The position numbers were made by a program, and so were the translations under genes. A model generated the notes under the pieces. It had not been told where the DNA came from. It searched no databases and saw only the letters and a list, made by a program, of their open reading frames with translations. Of a stretch of DNA of 13,748 nucleotides, positions 5,550 to 13,700 are shown piece by piece (position 1 is the first letter of the stretch; each line of letters begins with the position of its first letter). The DNA lies in contig JAESSR010000234.1 in NCBI GenBank assembly GCA_016764015.1, forward strand, positions 1 to 13,748, read 5' to 3'. This stretch comes from Phycisphaerales bacterium. GTDB taxonomy: Bacteria > Planctomycetota > Phycisphaerae > Phycisphaerales > UBA1924.

Positions 5550-6236
5550 TTAGCGTCGGCGGCGGGTGGCTACGAGGCCTCCCATGGCGATGAGCAATGC
5601 CGACGATGGGGTTGGGACGACTCGGGCGGAGAAGCCGTCGATTCCGAAGCGAGTTGCGCTCCCGCCGATGTCGGTGTGGTAGCTTGCGTTGCCTCCAAAG
5701 TCGAAGTCGACGGTGGTGCTCAGTGCGGTGAAGACGAGGGATTGGGCGTCCCAGGTGTTGATGCCGTCGATGTCGCCGGCGTCGAAGAGGATTGTTGAAT
5801 CCCAATCGGAGATGTTTGCGCCAAAGATAGCGACATCGATCGCGTCGTTGTTGCCTGCCCAGCCTGATGTGTTTGAGAGATAGAGGGTGGCGAAGAAGTC
5901 GAGGGAGTAGGTTTGGCCGATGGTGAAGCCGGAGAGGGAGAGGCGGGCGACTTCGTTTGATGCTGCGCCTGGGCCTGTTAGATCAAACTGGTTGAACCAG
6001 AGTGCGGCGTCGTCGGCTGCGCCTGAGAGGCTGGTGGTTGGGATGGCGAATAGATTATTGCCGAGGTCTGGCGAAGCGTTAAGGGTTGTCCAGCCGGGGA
6101 GGAAGTTGCCGGCGACGCCGGTGATGTTGGTGGTGCCGAAGTCTGCCCAGGCGGTGGTTGTGTAATCGACGGTTGATTGTGCGGCGGCGATGGTTGCGGC
6201 GCAGGACAGCGCGGCGATGGTTGCGAACTTATTCAT
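5550..6236 (-). CDS. Secreted protein with PEP-CTERM-like sorting signal
   Basis: The protein is 228 aa. A signal peptide spans about residues 1-19 (MNKFATIAALSCAATIAAAQ, cleavage likely after Ala-Ala-Ala). The mature region is Gly/Ser/Asp/Asn-rich with alternating hydrophobic strands and very few Lys residues, the composition of a secreted beta-sandwich; segments such as ARLSLSGFTIGQTYSLDFF resemble carbohydrate-binding or DUF642-like jelly-roll strands, which is only a suggestion. The C-terminus is Pro-Thr-Pro, a hydrophobic helix (ALLIAMGGLVAT) and a final RRRR directly before the stop, a textbook sorting tail. GAGGG lies about eight bases before the ATG. The gene has its own terminator (5446-5419). 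It stands between the lipoprotein and the BatA-like gene, breaking the usual closeness of DUF58 and BatA. Confidence 0.87.
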   Translation of the reverse strand: MNKFATIAALSCAATIAAAQSTVDYTTTAWADFGTTNITGVAGNFLPGWTTLNASPDLGNNLFAIPTTSLSGAADDAALWFNQFDLTGPGAASNEVARLSLSGFTIGQTYSLDFFATLYLSNTSGWAGNNDAIDVAIFGANISDWDSTILFDAGDIDGINTWDAQSLVFTALSTTVDFDFGGNASYHTDIGGSATRFGIDGFSARVVPTPSSALLIAMGGLVATRRRR

Positions 6237-6389
6237 TGGATTTCCCTCTCTACTCTCTTCTTTGGGCCTTCAGAACGAAGGACTCTGGTAAGAGGATACA
6301 TCGGAATGAGACGAATCGTTGCATGAAAAACGGGATCTTCGGAGTATTTTTCCTGTAATACTGCGTTCTCAGAACTTCTACAGTGTGAT

Positions 6390-6896
6390 TCAGGGACTGG
6401 GATAGGCCGGGTTATTCTTGTCCCGCAAAGCGTTATCGCAATCGTGGAGCGGAATATTGCCTGCGCCTTCCAAAGTGCTCGTCACGATTCCTGAGTTCGG
6501 TGCAGGGTACGATTTCATCGACACCCTCTCCAATAAAAAGTTATCGGAAAAATAGAGATTGAGAGTACGCAACCATTTGGGACCGCCTTTTCCCATGAAT
6601 GGCTTGCTGTAAAATCCAGGCGGATGGATGTTGGCCCTGCATATCCATTGTTTCTTTGCTCCCTCTCGTGGGTTTTTTCCTGCGAGATCCCAACATTCCA
6701 AATGCAGCCCGAGATTGACCGCCTTTGCCTTTGCTTCGTCCAATGGCATTCCTCTGCAAAAGGCATCTTGGATTATCTGATTCATTTCTACCTGGCTGAG
6801 GTTCGCGTGGAATGATGCAGAGTTGTACGAACACCCCGCCATGGACAGCACGGTTAGCATTATGAAAATGCAAAGACCAACTCTTTCATTCTTCAT
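6390..6896 (-). CDS. Small predicted lipoprotein
   Basis: The protein is 168 aa. The N-terminus has a short charged start (MKNER), a hydrophobic core and a lipobox SMAGC with the lipidated Cys at residue 22, so the mature protein should be anchored in a membrane outside the cytoplasm. The mature part has a GMPLDEAKAKAVNLGL helix and a late strand pair LNLYFSDNFLLERVSM, a pattern reminiscent of BamE/SmpA-like small lipoproteins; this resemblance is weak. Several Cys residues (47, 68, 85 and near the end) could form disulfides. The start overlaps the DUF58 stop by ATGA (6896-6893), so it is translationally coupled and belongs to the moxR operon. Its base composition is more AT-rich than DUF58 and MoxR, which suggests a later addition. 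No homologue was recognised with confidence. Confidence 0.78.
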   Translation of the reverse strand: MKNERVGLCIFIMLTVLSMAGCSYNSASFHANLSQVEMNQIIQDAFCRGMPLDEAKAKAVNLGLHLECWDLAGKNPREGAKKQWICRANIHPPGFYSKPFMGKGGPKWLRTLNLYFSDNFLLERVSMKSYPAPNSGIVTSTLEGAGNIPLHDCDNALRDKNNPAYPSP

Positions 6897-7840
6897 CGCA
6901 GCACGCCTCGTTTTCTGAGGTAGTCGAGGAGGAGGGTGTCGATGGGGGTGTCGGTTTGGATTGTTAGAGCCGTGATTTCTCTTCTCGCGCAGAAGTCTCG
7001 GAGGCCTTGGCAGTAGGCGGATAGGTTCTCTTTGTACTTCTTTAAGAGCGGTGCGGAGATGGTGACTTCGGCCATGTCGCCGTCTTCGATGTCGCGGAGT
7101 TGGAGGTCGCCGGCGATGTCTGGGTTGACTTCTTGAGGCGATAAAACTTGGATGGCGAAGACATCGTAGCCGCGGCCGGCGAGCATGCGGAGTCCGGTTT
7201 CGTAGCCTTCTTTCATGAGGAAATCGGAGAGGACGATCATGACGCCTTTGCCTCTTCTTGTCATGGCGATGCGTTTGCAGGCTTGGGCGAAGTCTGTTCC
7301 GCCTTCGGGTTCGATGGTGCAGAGGAAGCGGGCGAGGTCGTGGGTTCTGCGTCGGCCGCGGAGGTCACGGATATTGCCTGCGATTGATTTTTCGCCGCCG
7401 GGGATGACGAGTTCGTCGCGGAGCCCGACGGCTGTGATTTCGACGCGGTTGAGATTGACCAATCCGATGTAGCCCATGGCCATGGCGACTTGTTGCATGT
7501 AGTAGAACTTGTTTGGTTCGCCGCAGTCTGCCGAGGCGCTTGCGTCGATGACGATGTGGAGCGAGAGATCTTCTTCTTCCATGAATAGTTTCATGAAAAA
7601 GCGATCGAGGCGGGCGTAGATGTTCCAGTCGATATGTCGGAGGTCGTCGCCGGCGGTGTATGGTCGGTGGTCTGCGAACTCGACGGACTCGCCTCGTTTT
7701 TTGGATCGGCGTTCGCCTTGGAGTTTTCCAGCGAAGATTTTTTTCGATGAGACATCGAGTTGTGAAATTTTGGCGATGAGATCCGAGGAGAGGAGCTCTT
7801 CGATGGTGGTTGGGCGGGTTGGGTTTTCTGATCTGAGCAT
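6893..7840 (-). CDS. DUF58 domain-containing protein (MoxR partner)
   Basis: The protein is 315 aa. The DUF58 signature is complete at about residues 40-90: GERRSKKRGESVEFADHRPY, then GDD-x-R-x-IDWN-x-YARLDRFFMKLF-x-EEE. A vWA-like domain follows with the metal-binding motif D99-A-S101-A-S103 and the late strand VMIVLSDFL. There is no signal peptide or membrane helix, so this is the cytoplasmic short form usually encoded with MoxR. In such clusters MoxR remodels or loads metal-dependent vWA partners. The start is fixed by TAATG overlap with the acyltransferase stop and by AAGGAG about ten bases upstream. The first 12 residues (MLRSENPTRPTT) are nearly the same as those of the upstream acyltransferase, because of a 49-bp direct repeat. 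Confidence 0.93.
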   Translation of the reverse strand: MLRSENPTRPTTIEELLSSDLIAKISQLDVSSKKIFAGKLQGERRSKKRGESVEFADHRPYTAGDDLRHIDWNIYARLDRFFMKLFMEEEDLSLHIVIDASASADCGEPNKFYYMQQVAMAMGYIGLVNLNRVEITAVGLRDELVIPGGEKSIAGNIRDLRGRRRTHDLARFLCTIEPEGGTDFAQACKRIAMTRRGKGVMIVLSDFLMKEGYETGLRMLAGRGYDVFAIQVLSPQEVNPDIAGDLQLRDIEDGDMAEVTISAPLLKKYKENLSAYCQGLRDFCARREITALTIQTDTPIDTLLLDYLRKRGVLR

Positions 7841-7844
7841 TAGG
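7796..7844 (-). repeat. Direct repeat at the start of the DUF58 gene
   Basis: This 49-bp copy covers the end of the acyltransferase gene (TAATG junction) and the first 15 codons or so of DUF58. It matches 8974-9022 at 46 of 49 positions, in the same orientation, 1178 bp apart. The mismatches (7799, 7804 and 7833) keep both frames open. Confidence 0.9.
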
Positions 7845-9018
7845 ATGTTGCTCCTTGTTTATCGCATTGGGACGGTTCCTCGCGGCCCATGTCGACACGG
7901 GTGAACTTCTTTTTGAATCTTAGGATGGGGGATTCGATCAGGCGGAAGCTGGCCTCTGAAACGGCCATGGTCACGGCAACGATGACCACGAACTGGATGA
8001 CTGGTAAGAGGTCTGATTCGAATCCAAGCTTTGAGACCACTCGTTGCTCGATATCAATGGCCCATTTGTGAAACAGGTACATCCCGTATGAAACTTCTCC
8101 CATGCGTCTGAATGCTGCGAAACTGAGGAATCCGGTCATCGCGTGGGTTTGTTGTGTCACTGTTGACGCGATGATTGCGGTCATTGACAACTGAATGAGA
8201 ATTCGAGGCCAACCCTGGATGTCACTTGGTGAGAACTGTATCAATGCCACCAGGATTCCAGTCCATACGACTGGTGCCCATCGCCATGAAACGAAGAACG
8301 AGATTATTGCGTACCATTTTTTATTGTGGAGAAGGTGGGCCAGCGCGACGCCGAGGAGGATTGGGAGGAATGTTGTTTGCATGATGCTCAGGCCAAAGAT
8401 CGGATGATCGACCCCGCCTTCAAAGAGCATCGGCACACCGATCCGCGTCGCAATCAATACATTGACCAAGATGAGCAAAGCAAGGACAACTCTCCGGATG
8501 GGCGAAATCGCGAACACTTCGATCAATGGCCAGAACACATAGAACTGCTCTTCCGTCCCCAACGACCACAACGGCTGAAGATTTGCAGCTATATCATGCC
8601 GCCAGTTCGATAGATAGAACGCATGGAATGGCAGGTCTGAGAGCAACGCTTGTGTTTCTGGATCATCTCTTCGCAAGGTCAGGTAAGCGATAAGGATGAC
8701 GAATAACGAGATGTAGTAGATTGGAAAAATGCGGAGTGACCGTCGAATCCAGAATGCACGGAGACTGATGCAGCCGTGCTTTGCCCGCTCGCGGATGAGC
8801 AGAGTGGTGATGAGGAAGCCGCTGAGGACAAAGAACATGTCGACACCAAGAAAGCCGCGATTGAGGAATGGGACCCCTAGGCTCTCTGCCCCGGGTGTGT
8901 GATGCCATATCACCACAAGAATACAAAAACACCGCAACCCATCGAGCGATCCAAAGCGGCGGCGGGCGATGAACTCGTCGAAGGTGGTTGGGCGGGTTGG
9001 GTTTTCTGATTTGAGCAT
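7840..9018 (-). CDS. OafA/YrhL-type membrane acyltransferase
   Basis: The protein is 392 aa. Acyltransferase-3 family motifs occur in order: LDGLR (25-29) with WHH (38-40, catalytic His candidate), the block FLGVDMFFVLSGFLITTLL (57-74), the RRSLRIFPIYY motif (92-102), and LWSLGTEEQFYVFWPL (150-165). About ten hydrophobic segments follow to residue 370, then a basic, polar tail. Such enzymes transfer acetyl or other acyl groups to sugars of cell-surface polymers. The first 16 or so residues (MLKSENPTRPTTFDEF) are not family sequence; they copy the DUF58 N-terminus, and the family homology begins at about residue 21. The gene overlaps the HEPN gene upstream and DUF58 downstream, both by TAATG. 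Membrane acyltransferases are not usual members of moxR operons, so this is probably an insertion. Confidence 0.9.
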   Translation of the reverse strand: MLKSENPTRPTTFDEFIARRRFGSLDGLRCFCILVVIWHHTPGAESLGVPFLNRGFLGVDMFFVLSGFLITTLLIRERAKHGCISLRAFWIRRSLRIFPIYYISLFVILIAYLTLRRDDPETQALLSDLPFHAFYLSNWRHDIAANLQPLWSLGTEEQFYVFWPLIEVFAISPIRRVVLALLILVNVLIATRIGVPMLFEGGVDHPIFGLSIMQTTFLPILLGVALAHLLHNKKWYAIISFFVSWRWAPVVWTGILVALIQFSPSDIQGWPRILIQLSMTAIIASTVTQQTHAMTGFLSFAAFRRMGEVSYGMYLFHKWAIDIEQRVVSKLGFESDLLPVIQFVVIVAVTMAVSEASFRLIESPILRFKKKFTRVDMGREEPSQCDKQGATS

Positions 9019-9022
9019 TAGG
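8974..9022 (-). repeat. Direct repeat at the start of the acyltransferase gene
   Basis: This is the partner of the copy at 7796-7844, with 46/49 identity and the same orientation. It contains the HEPN stop / acyltransferase start junction (TAATG) and the copied DUF58-type N-terminal codons. A weaker likeness continues upstream (GGAG before CCTAATG in both). Confidence 0.9.
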
Positions 9023-9599
9023 CAGGTATCTCCCCAACAATTTTCTGACCCTCTATTAGAGTTTCGAAGAATGGATCTATTCGCACCTCACCAAAATGTT
9101 GCCATGGATATTCTGATTCGCCCGCATAATCAATCAGTATGTCAACGGCAGCCATCATTGATTTGATTACATCATCGATTTCAGACAACCTAAATCCACT
9201 GCCCTCGACAGAATGACCCAGACGGGTTGCCGCATCCGCATGAGCGACAGTTTTATGCCTAAACCGAATCAGATTCTTTCGCAACTTAGTAGTCGGTTTA
9301 AGACTCTCATACACCCGTTTTTGCAAATTACCGCTCGAATCGAGTTCCTTTGCAACCGCGTAAACGGTGATATTACCCTTACCTGGATTCCCATCTTTAT
9401 CGCAGAGTCTCCCTACAGCTGCTACGGTCGCGTCGAACAGTCCGTCTTGAATAGCATGCCAGATTTCGGGGCAAGTATTCTCTAACACTGACACTTTCTG
9501 ATCGTCTCCGAAGAGATGGTACTGGATTGACTGGTACCTCAACGCCCCACCAACTTCTGCAATTAATGCATCGAGATGTTTGATTCTGGTTTCGTTCAT
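9018..9599 (-). CDS. HEPN-domain protein, AbiU2-like
   Basis: The protein is 193 aa, mostly alpha-helical, with no signal peptide or membrane helix. Residues 43-66 (CPEIWHAIQDGLFDATVAAV, then GRLCDKD) and 105-121 (KLRKNLIRFRHKTVAH) match the AbiU2-like HEPN layout: a paired helix with F-D-x-x-V-x-x-x-x-R-L-x-D, a Lys/Gly loop, then the R-x5-H motif (R114, H120) that forms the RNase site in HEPN toxins. A long C-terminal helix (138-160) follows. AbiU2 relatives are linked to abortive phage defence or to nucleotide-toxin modules; RNA cleavage here is inferred from the motif. It overlaps moxR by ATGA (9599-9596) and the acyltransferase by TAATG, so it depends on operon transcription and coupled translation. 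Its composition is more AT-rich than moxR. No antitoxin-like neighbour is seen. Confidence 0.6.
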   Translation of the reverse strand: MNETRIKHLDALIAEVGGALRYQSIQYHLFGDDQKVSVLENTCPEIWHAIQDGLFDATVAAVGRLCDKDGNPGKGNITVYAVAKELDSSGNLQKRVYESLKPTTKLRKNLIRFRHKTVAHADAATRLGHSVEGSGFRLSEIDDVIKSMMAAVDILIDYAGESEYPWQHFGEVRIDPFFETLIEGQKIVGEIPA

Positions 9600-10645
9600 T
9601 GTGAAATCATCGCGGTTGGTTGGGTTGGGGTGAGTTTGAGGATTTCTTGTACTAAGGTATCGCTATCTACACGGTCGGCTTCGGCTTCGAAGTTGAGGAG
9701 GATGCGGTGGCGGAGGCAGGACATGGCGACATCTTGGATGTCTTGGTAGCTCACATGGAATCGGCCGTCGATGAGGGCTCGGACTTTGCCGGTCATGATG
9801 AGTGCTTGGGCGCCGCGGGGTGATACGCCGCAACGGATGTAGCGGTTGGTTGGGCCGTTGGGGCCGCCGGCGGCGGTGTCGGTTTCGGGGTGGGTCGCGA
9901 GGACTAATCGGGCGGCGTATTGCTTGACATGGGGCGCGACGACGACGGATTTGACGAGGTCTTGCATGTCGAGGATGCGTTGCCCGTCGACGATGGCGCT
10001 GGCGACTGGGCTTGCTGAGCCGGTGGTGCGGTCGATGATTTCCATGAGGTCTTCGAGCCCGGCGTAACCGACATCGACCTTCAATAAGAACCGGTCGAGC
10101 TGGGCTTCGGGGAGGGGGTAGGTGCCTTCTTGTTCGATGGGGTTTTGGGTGGCAAGAACGAGGAAGGGTTCGTCGAGTGTGTAGGTTGTGCCTGCGACGG
10201 TGACGGAGTGTTCTTGCATGGCTTCGAGGAGGGCGGATTGGGTCTTGGGAGTGGCGCGGTTGATTTCGTCGGCGAGCAAGATTTGAGCGAAGATTGGGCC
10301 TCGTTGGAACTCGAATGATCGCTTGCCGGTGTCGGGGTCTTCGGAGACGATGTTGGTGCCGATGACATCGGCGGGCATCAGGTCGGGGGTGAACTGGATG
10401 CGGTTGAATGGGAGCGAGAGTGATTGGGCGAGTGTTCGGACGAGTAGGGTTTTACCGAGTCCGGGGACGCCTTCGAGGAGGACATTGCCGCCACAGAAGA
10501 GGCACATGAGCACGGAGTCGACGACTTGTTGTTGCCCGACCATGACCTTGCCGATTTCGGCGCGGAGGTCTGAGAAGGTTTTGCGGAATGCTTCGCACTC
10601 GGCTTTGACTTCTTGTGGTGTATCAAAATTTTCATTTGCTGCCAT
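9596..10645 (-). CDS. moxR: MoxR-family AAA+ ATPase
   Basis: The protein is 349 aa. AAA_3 core: Walker A GVPGLGKT (59-66), the MoxR-specific segment RIQFTPDLMPADVIGT (82-97), Walker B ILLADEINRA (122-131), LLEAMQE, sensor 1 ATQNP with N168, and arginine-finger region PEAQLDRFLLK. The lid domain contains the sensor-2 motif GVSPRGAQAL near residue 270. MoxR proteins are hexameric ATPases that act as chaperones on vWA-domain partners, here probably DUF58, BatA and the 1003-aa protein. AGGAG lies six bases before the ATG. A 51-nt gap separates it from the upstream gene, with a CGGCGA/TCGCCG hairpin (10660-10675) but no clear promoter, so co-transcription is likely. The stop overlaps the HEPN start. 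Confidence 0.95.
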   Translation of the reverse strand: MAANENFDTPQEVKAECEAFRKTFSDLRAEIGKVMVGQQQVVDSVLMCLFCGGNVLLEGVPGLGKTLLVRTLAQSLSLPFNRIQFTPDLMPADVIGTNIVSEDPDTGKRSFEFQRGPIFAQILLADEINRATPKTQSALLEAMQEHSVTVAGTTYTLDEPFLVLATQNPIEQEGTYPLPEAQLDRFLLKVDVGYAGLEDLMEIIDRTTGSASPVASAIVDGQRILDMQDLVKSVVVAPHVKQYAARLVLATHPETDTAAGGPNGPTNRYIRCGVSPRGAQALIMTGKVRALIDGRFHVSYQDIQDVAMSCLRHRILLNFEAEADRVDSDTLVQEILKLTPTQPTAMISQ

Positions 10646-10659
10646 GACTATCTCCTACG

Positions 10660-10702
10660 CGGCGAGGGTTCGCCGACAGTTTTTATGATTCTGTTTTTAT
10701 GA
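10660..10702. repeat. Hairpin and 10-bp direct repeat between the large vWA gene and moxR
   Basis: CGGCGA (10660-10665), loop GGGT and TCGCCG (10670-10675) form a perfect 6-bp stem directly upstream of the moxR ribosome binding site. GTTTTTATGA occurs twice, at 10679-10688 and 10693-10702; the second copy includes the stop codon of the large vWA gene. The short tandem may be a small duplication. No promoter could be made out. Confidence 0.45.
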
Positions 10703-13700
10703 CTCGTCCATATCGTCTCGGGCCCGTTTTTTGGCGGCCCGGAGCGCACTCAGCGCGTCTATTGGTTCGGTTTGTTCTTTCGTCACTTTGCGTACAGGCT
10801 TGCCGATCGAAGGTTGATTTGATTCATCTTCGCCGGTCAATGCGACCGGTTCGGTGCTTGTTGGTGCATCTATTGGGGCTTCAAACTTGCGTGATCGTGA
10901 TGACTTGCGTTCGTCATCGCCGGTGCGTGAGGATGCCCGAGATTTGGCTGCGGACATCGCTTGCATCGAGCCCATCGTCGCATTTGTTTCCTTCGACACG
11001 CCTCGACGGAAGAACGCAGCGATCATCGTTGGATCGATCCGTACGCGCCGAACGGCGACATCGAGCAAGAAAACTCCAATTCCGATCATCGCAAACATCA
11101 ACCACACCGGTGTAAGCGAGAGCGGCACCTTCACACCATCGCGCGACCAGAGATCGGCGAGGGTTGGATCAGTCGGGAGGACGCGCCCGCCGGTGATGGC
11201 GGCGACCTGCTGGAGCAAGGGGAGATTGGTCTGAAGTGCTTTGAACTCGTCGGCAAACGGACGCGTGACTGCGGCTTGGGCGGAGCCTTCAAGAATCTCG
11301 CCGTCCTTGCCGGGCGCACGATATTGAAGATTGACCACATACGCCCCCGCGTCGGAGGTATCGAACTCGCCCTCATAGCGACCCGGACCGACTTGTTGCA
11401 CTTCGACGAGCTTGCCTATGCCATCGGGGGTTGATGCACGGGCTTGGAAATCTGCGAAGTTGAGGCGCTCGCCATCAGCGCCGAAGGCTTCGACGATCAC
11501 GCGTGTTTTGTCGCCGATGTTTTCAGTTGTGACTCGTAATGTCGCGCTCCCCGATGGGCGCATGGTCCAGCGGATGTGTTGTTCCCAGAACTGATCAAAC
11601 CCGGACCAGCCAACCCACGCCGGTGCCCAGCGGGTCGAAACATCGGATGTAAATGTGACGACCTTGCCCAAGCCGTAGGGCCATTGGGCGGCGATGGGGT
11701 CTTGTTCTTTGCCTCGCAGTGTGACCAAGCTCAAACCTTCGCGCTCGGCAGCGACCACATACCCTGCGATCGGAGGCACGCTGTTGATTCCACGCATGGT
11801 TGTTGTCGGCACGCCGGTGCGGGCGGGCGAGAAGGATTCGCCTTCCCAGATCAACGCCCGCCGAATCGTTTGTGCTTCCTTAATAAAAATCTGAGGCAAG
11901 GTCGCCAGCGAGTTATTGCTCACCGCGTAGTAAGTGCCTCCGGTGACGCGAGCCATTGTTCGCAGCGTGTTGGTGTCGGCAGGCGAGTGTGGGTTCACCC
12001 CCACCGCCGAGATCGTAATCCCTGCTTGCTTGAACTTACGGAGCAACGAACGCGACATGGATGGATCGCCATCGGAGATCACAATGCAATGCTTCTGCCC
12101 GGCACCCGCGTTCATCAGCCCGGAGAGCGCGAGCTGCAATGAGGGATCAAAGCTGGGCATGTCACCAAAGGTCAGGTTCTGGATCGCCCGTTTGACATTG
12201 CCGCGATCGCCGACTTGCGAAAGCGGATAGACCCAGTCCGTTCCGCCCATCCCTTGATATTCGATGATCCCGATCAGATCGAGGCGCGACATCGCATCGA
12301 CTGCGGCGTTGCAGACCTGCTTGCCATAAAACACGCCGCGAGGAATCTCGACCGAGTGGACGATCAGCGCCAGTGCGCCGCGGGGCATCTGGCGTTTCTG
12401 AGGCGGGTCGAGCCGGATCGGGAGCGCATCGGCCAATGGCGATCCGATCCATCCACCAGCGCCGAAGGATTCTGGGCCACCGATCATGACCAAGCCGCCG
12501 CCGGTGTCATGGACATACTGACGCATCAGCTCTTGCTGGAACTCCGAATAGGAATACGCGGACTGATTGAGCAACACGATCGCTTCGTATGACGCGAGTT
12601 CGGGCAGCGAAGTCGGAAACTGCGACGCGTTTATACGAATCGAGTTCACTTCGGCCTTGGCGAGCACATCTTCAAACTTCACCGCTTCGTTGGGATCCTC
12701 AGCAACGATCAGCACGCTGCCTTCGGAATCGACAAAGGTGATCGCGCTGCCCTTGTTGTTTTCGGAAATTGAATCGCCCAAAGTGCCGGTTGCTGATCCA
12801 GAATCTGAAAGTGCAGTAATCGGTTCAAAGACCGCTTCATAGCTCAATGCACCCGGGCGGGTCACACCAACTGATACTGTTAAAACATTTCGCCCTTTGC
12901 GAAGCTCAACGATCTTGCCAAGTTCATCGGCTGCTGGGTTGAGATCGATCACGGTGCCGTCTTGGGAGATCAACAACCGACCCGCAGCGGGCACGGTTGA
13001 GGTCAGCACCACCTTGAGGGTGATCGTCTCGCCCACCCGCACATTGGCCGGGGCTTGGAGTGCTTCGACGATCACTTCCTCGGCATACGCAAACTCAACA
13101 GGGAGCACATCGATCGGGATGCCCTGGGCTTTGGCCGCTTGCGCTGCGCGGATGAGTGAGCCATCGGTTTCGTTGCCATCGGTGATAATCGTGATGCGAT
13201 TGGCGAGCGATTTGGGCGCCGATGCAATCGCCAGACTCACGGCTGACATCAGGTTGGTTCCATCGGTCGCGCCGATGAACTGACGATCAACACGGCTCGT
13301 CGCCCGCGAAACCGATGACTGTGTGTAGGCATTCTCTGCAGCGGTGATAATCCCGAGTTGGTCATCGGGTTGGCGTGAACCTTGCTGGGCCATCGCAATG
13401 TACTGGTCAATCTGATCTTGCGCGCCCGATGGGATCGAACGCGACGCGTCGATAATCACTGTCACGCCAACATCGTTCGATGTCTTTCTGAGTGATGGCT
13501 CAGCCAATGCCCCAACGATCAGCGCGATCGCGAGCAAGCGAATGACAAGGGCAGCGATCCGGGAGCCTTTGCCAAGCCCAGAGATAGATTTGCGTGCGAT
13601 GAAAGCGGTGAGCAACCCGAGCGTTGGGATCAAAATCAAAAACATTTCGATCTCGAACTGGATCGGCCCGATCGCAAGGCTCGCGGGCAGCAGGGATGTC

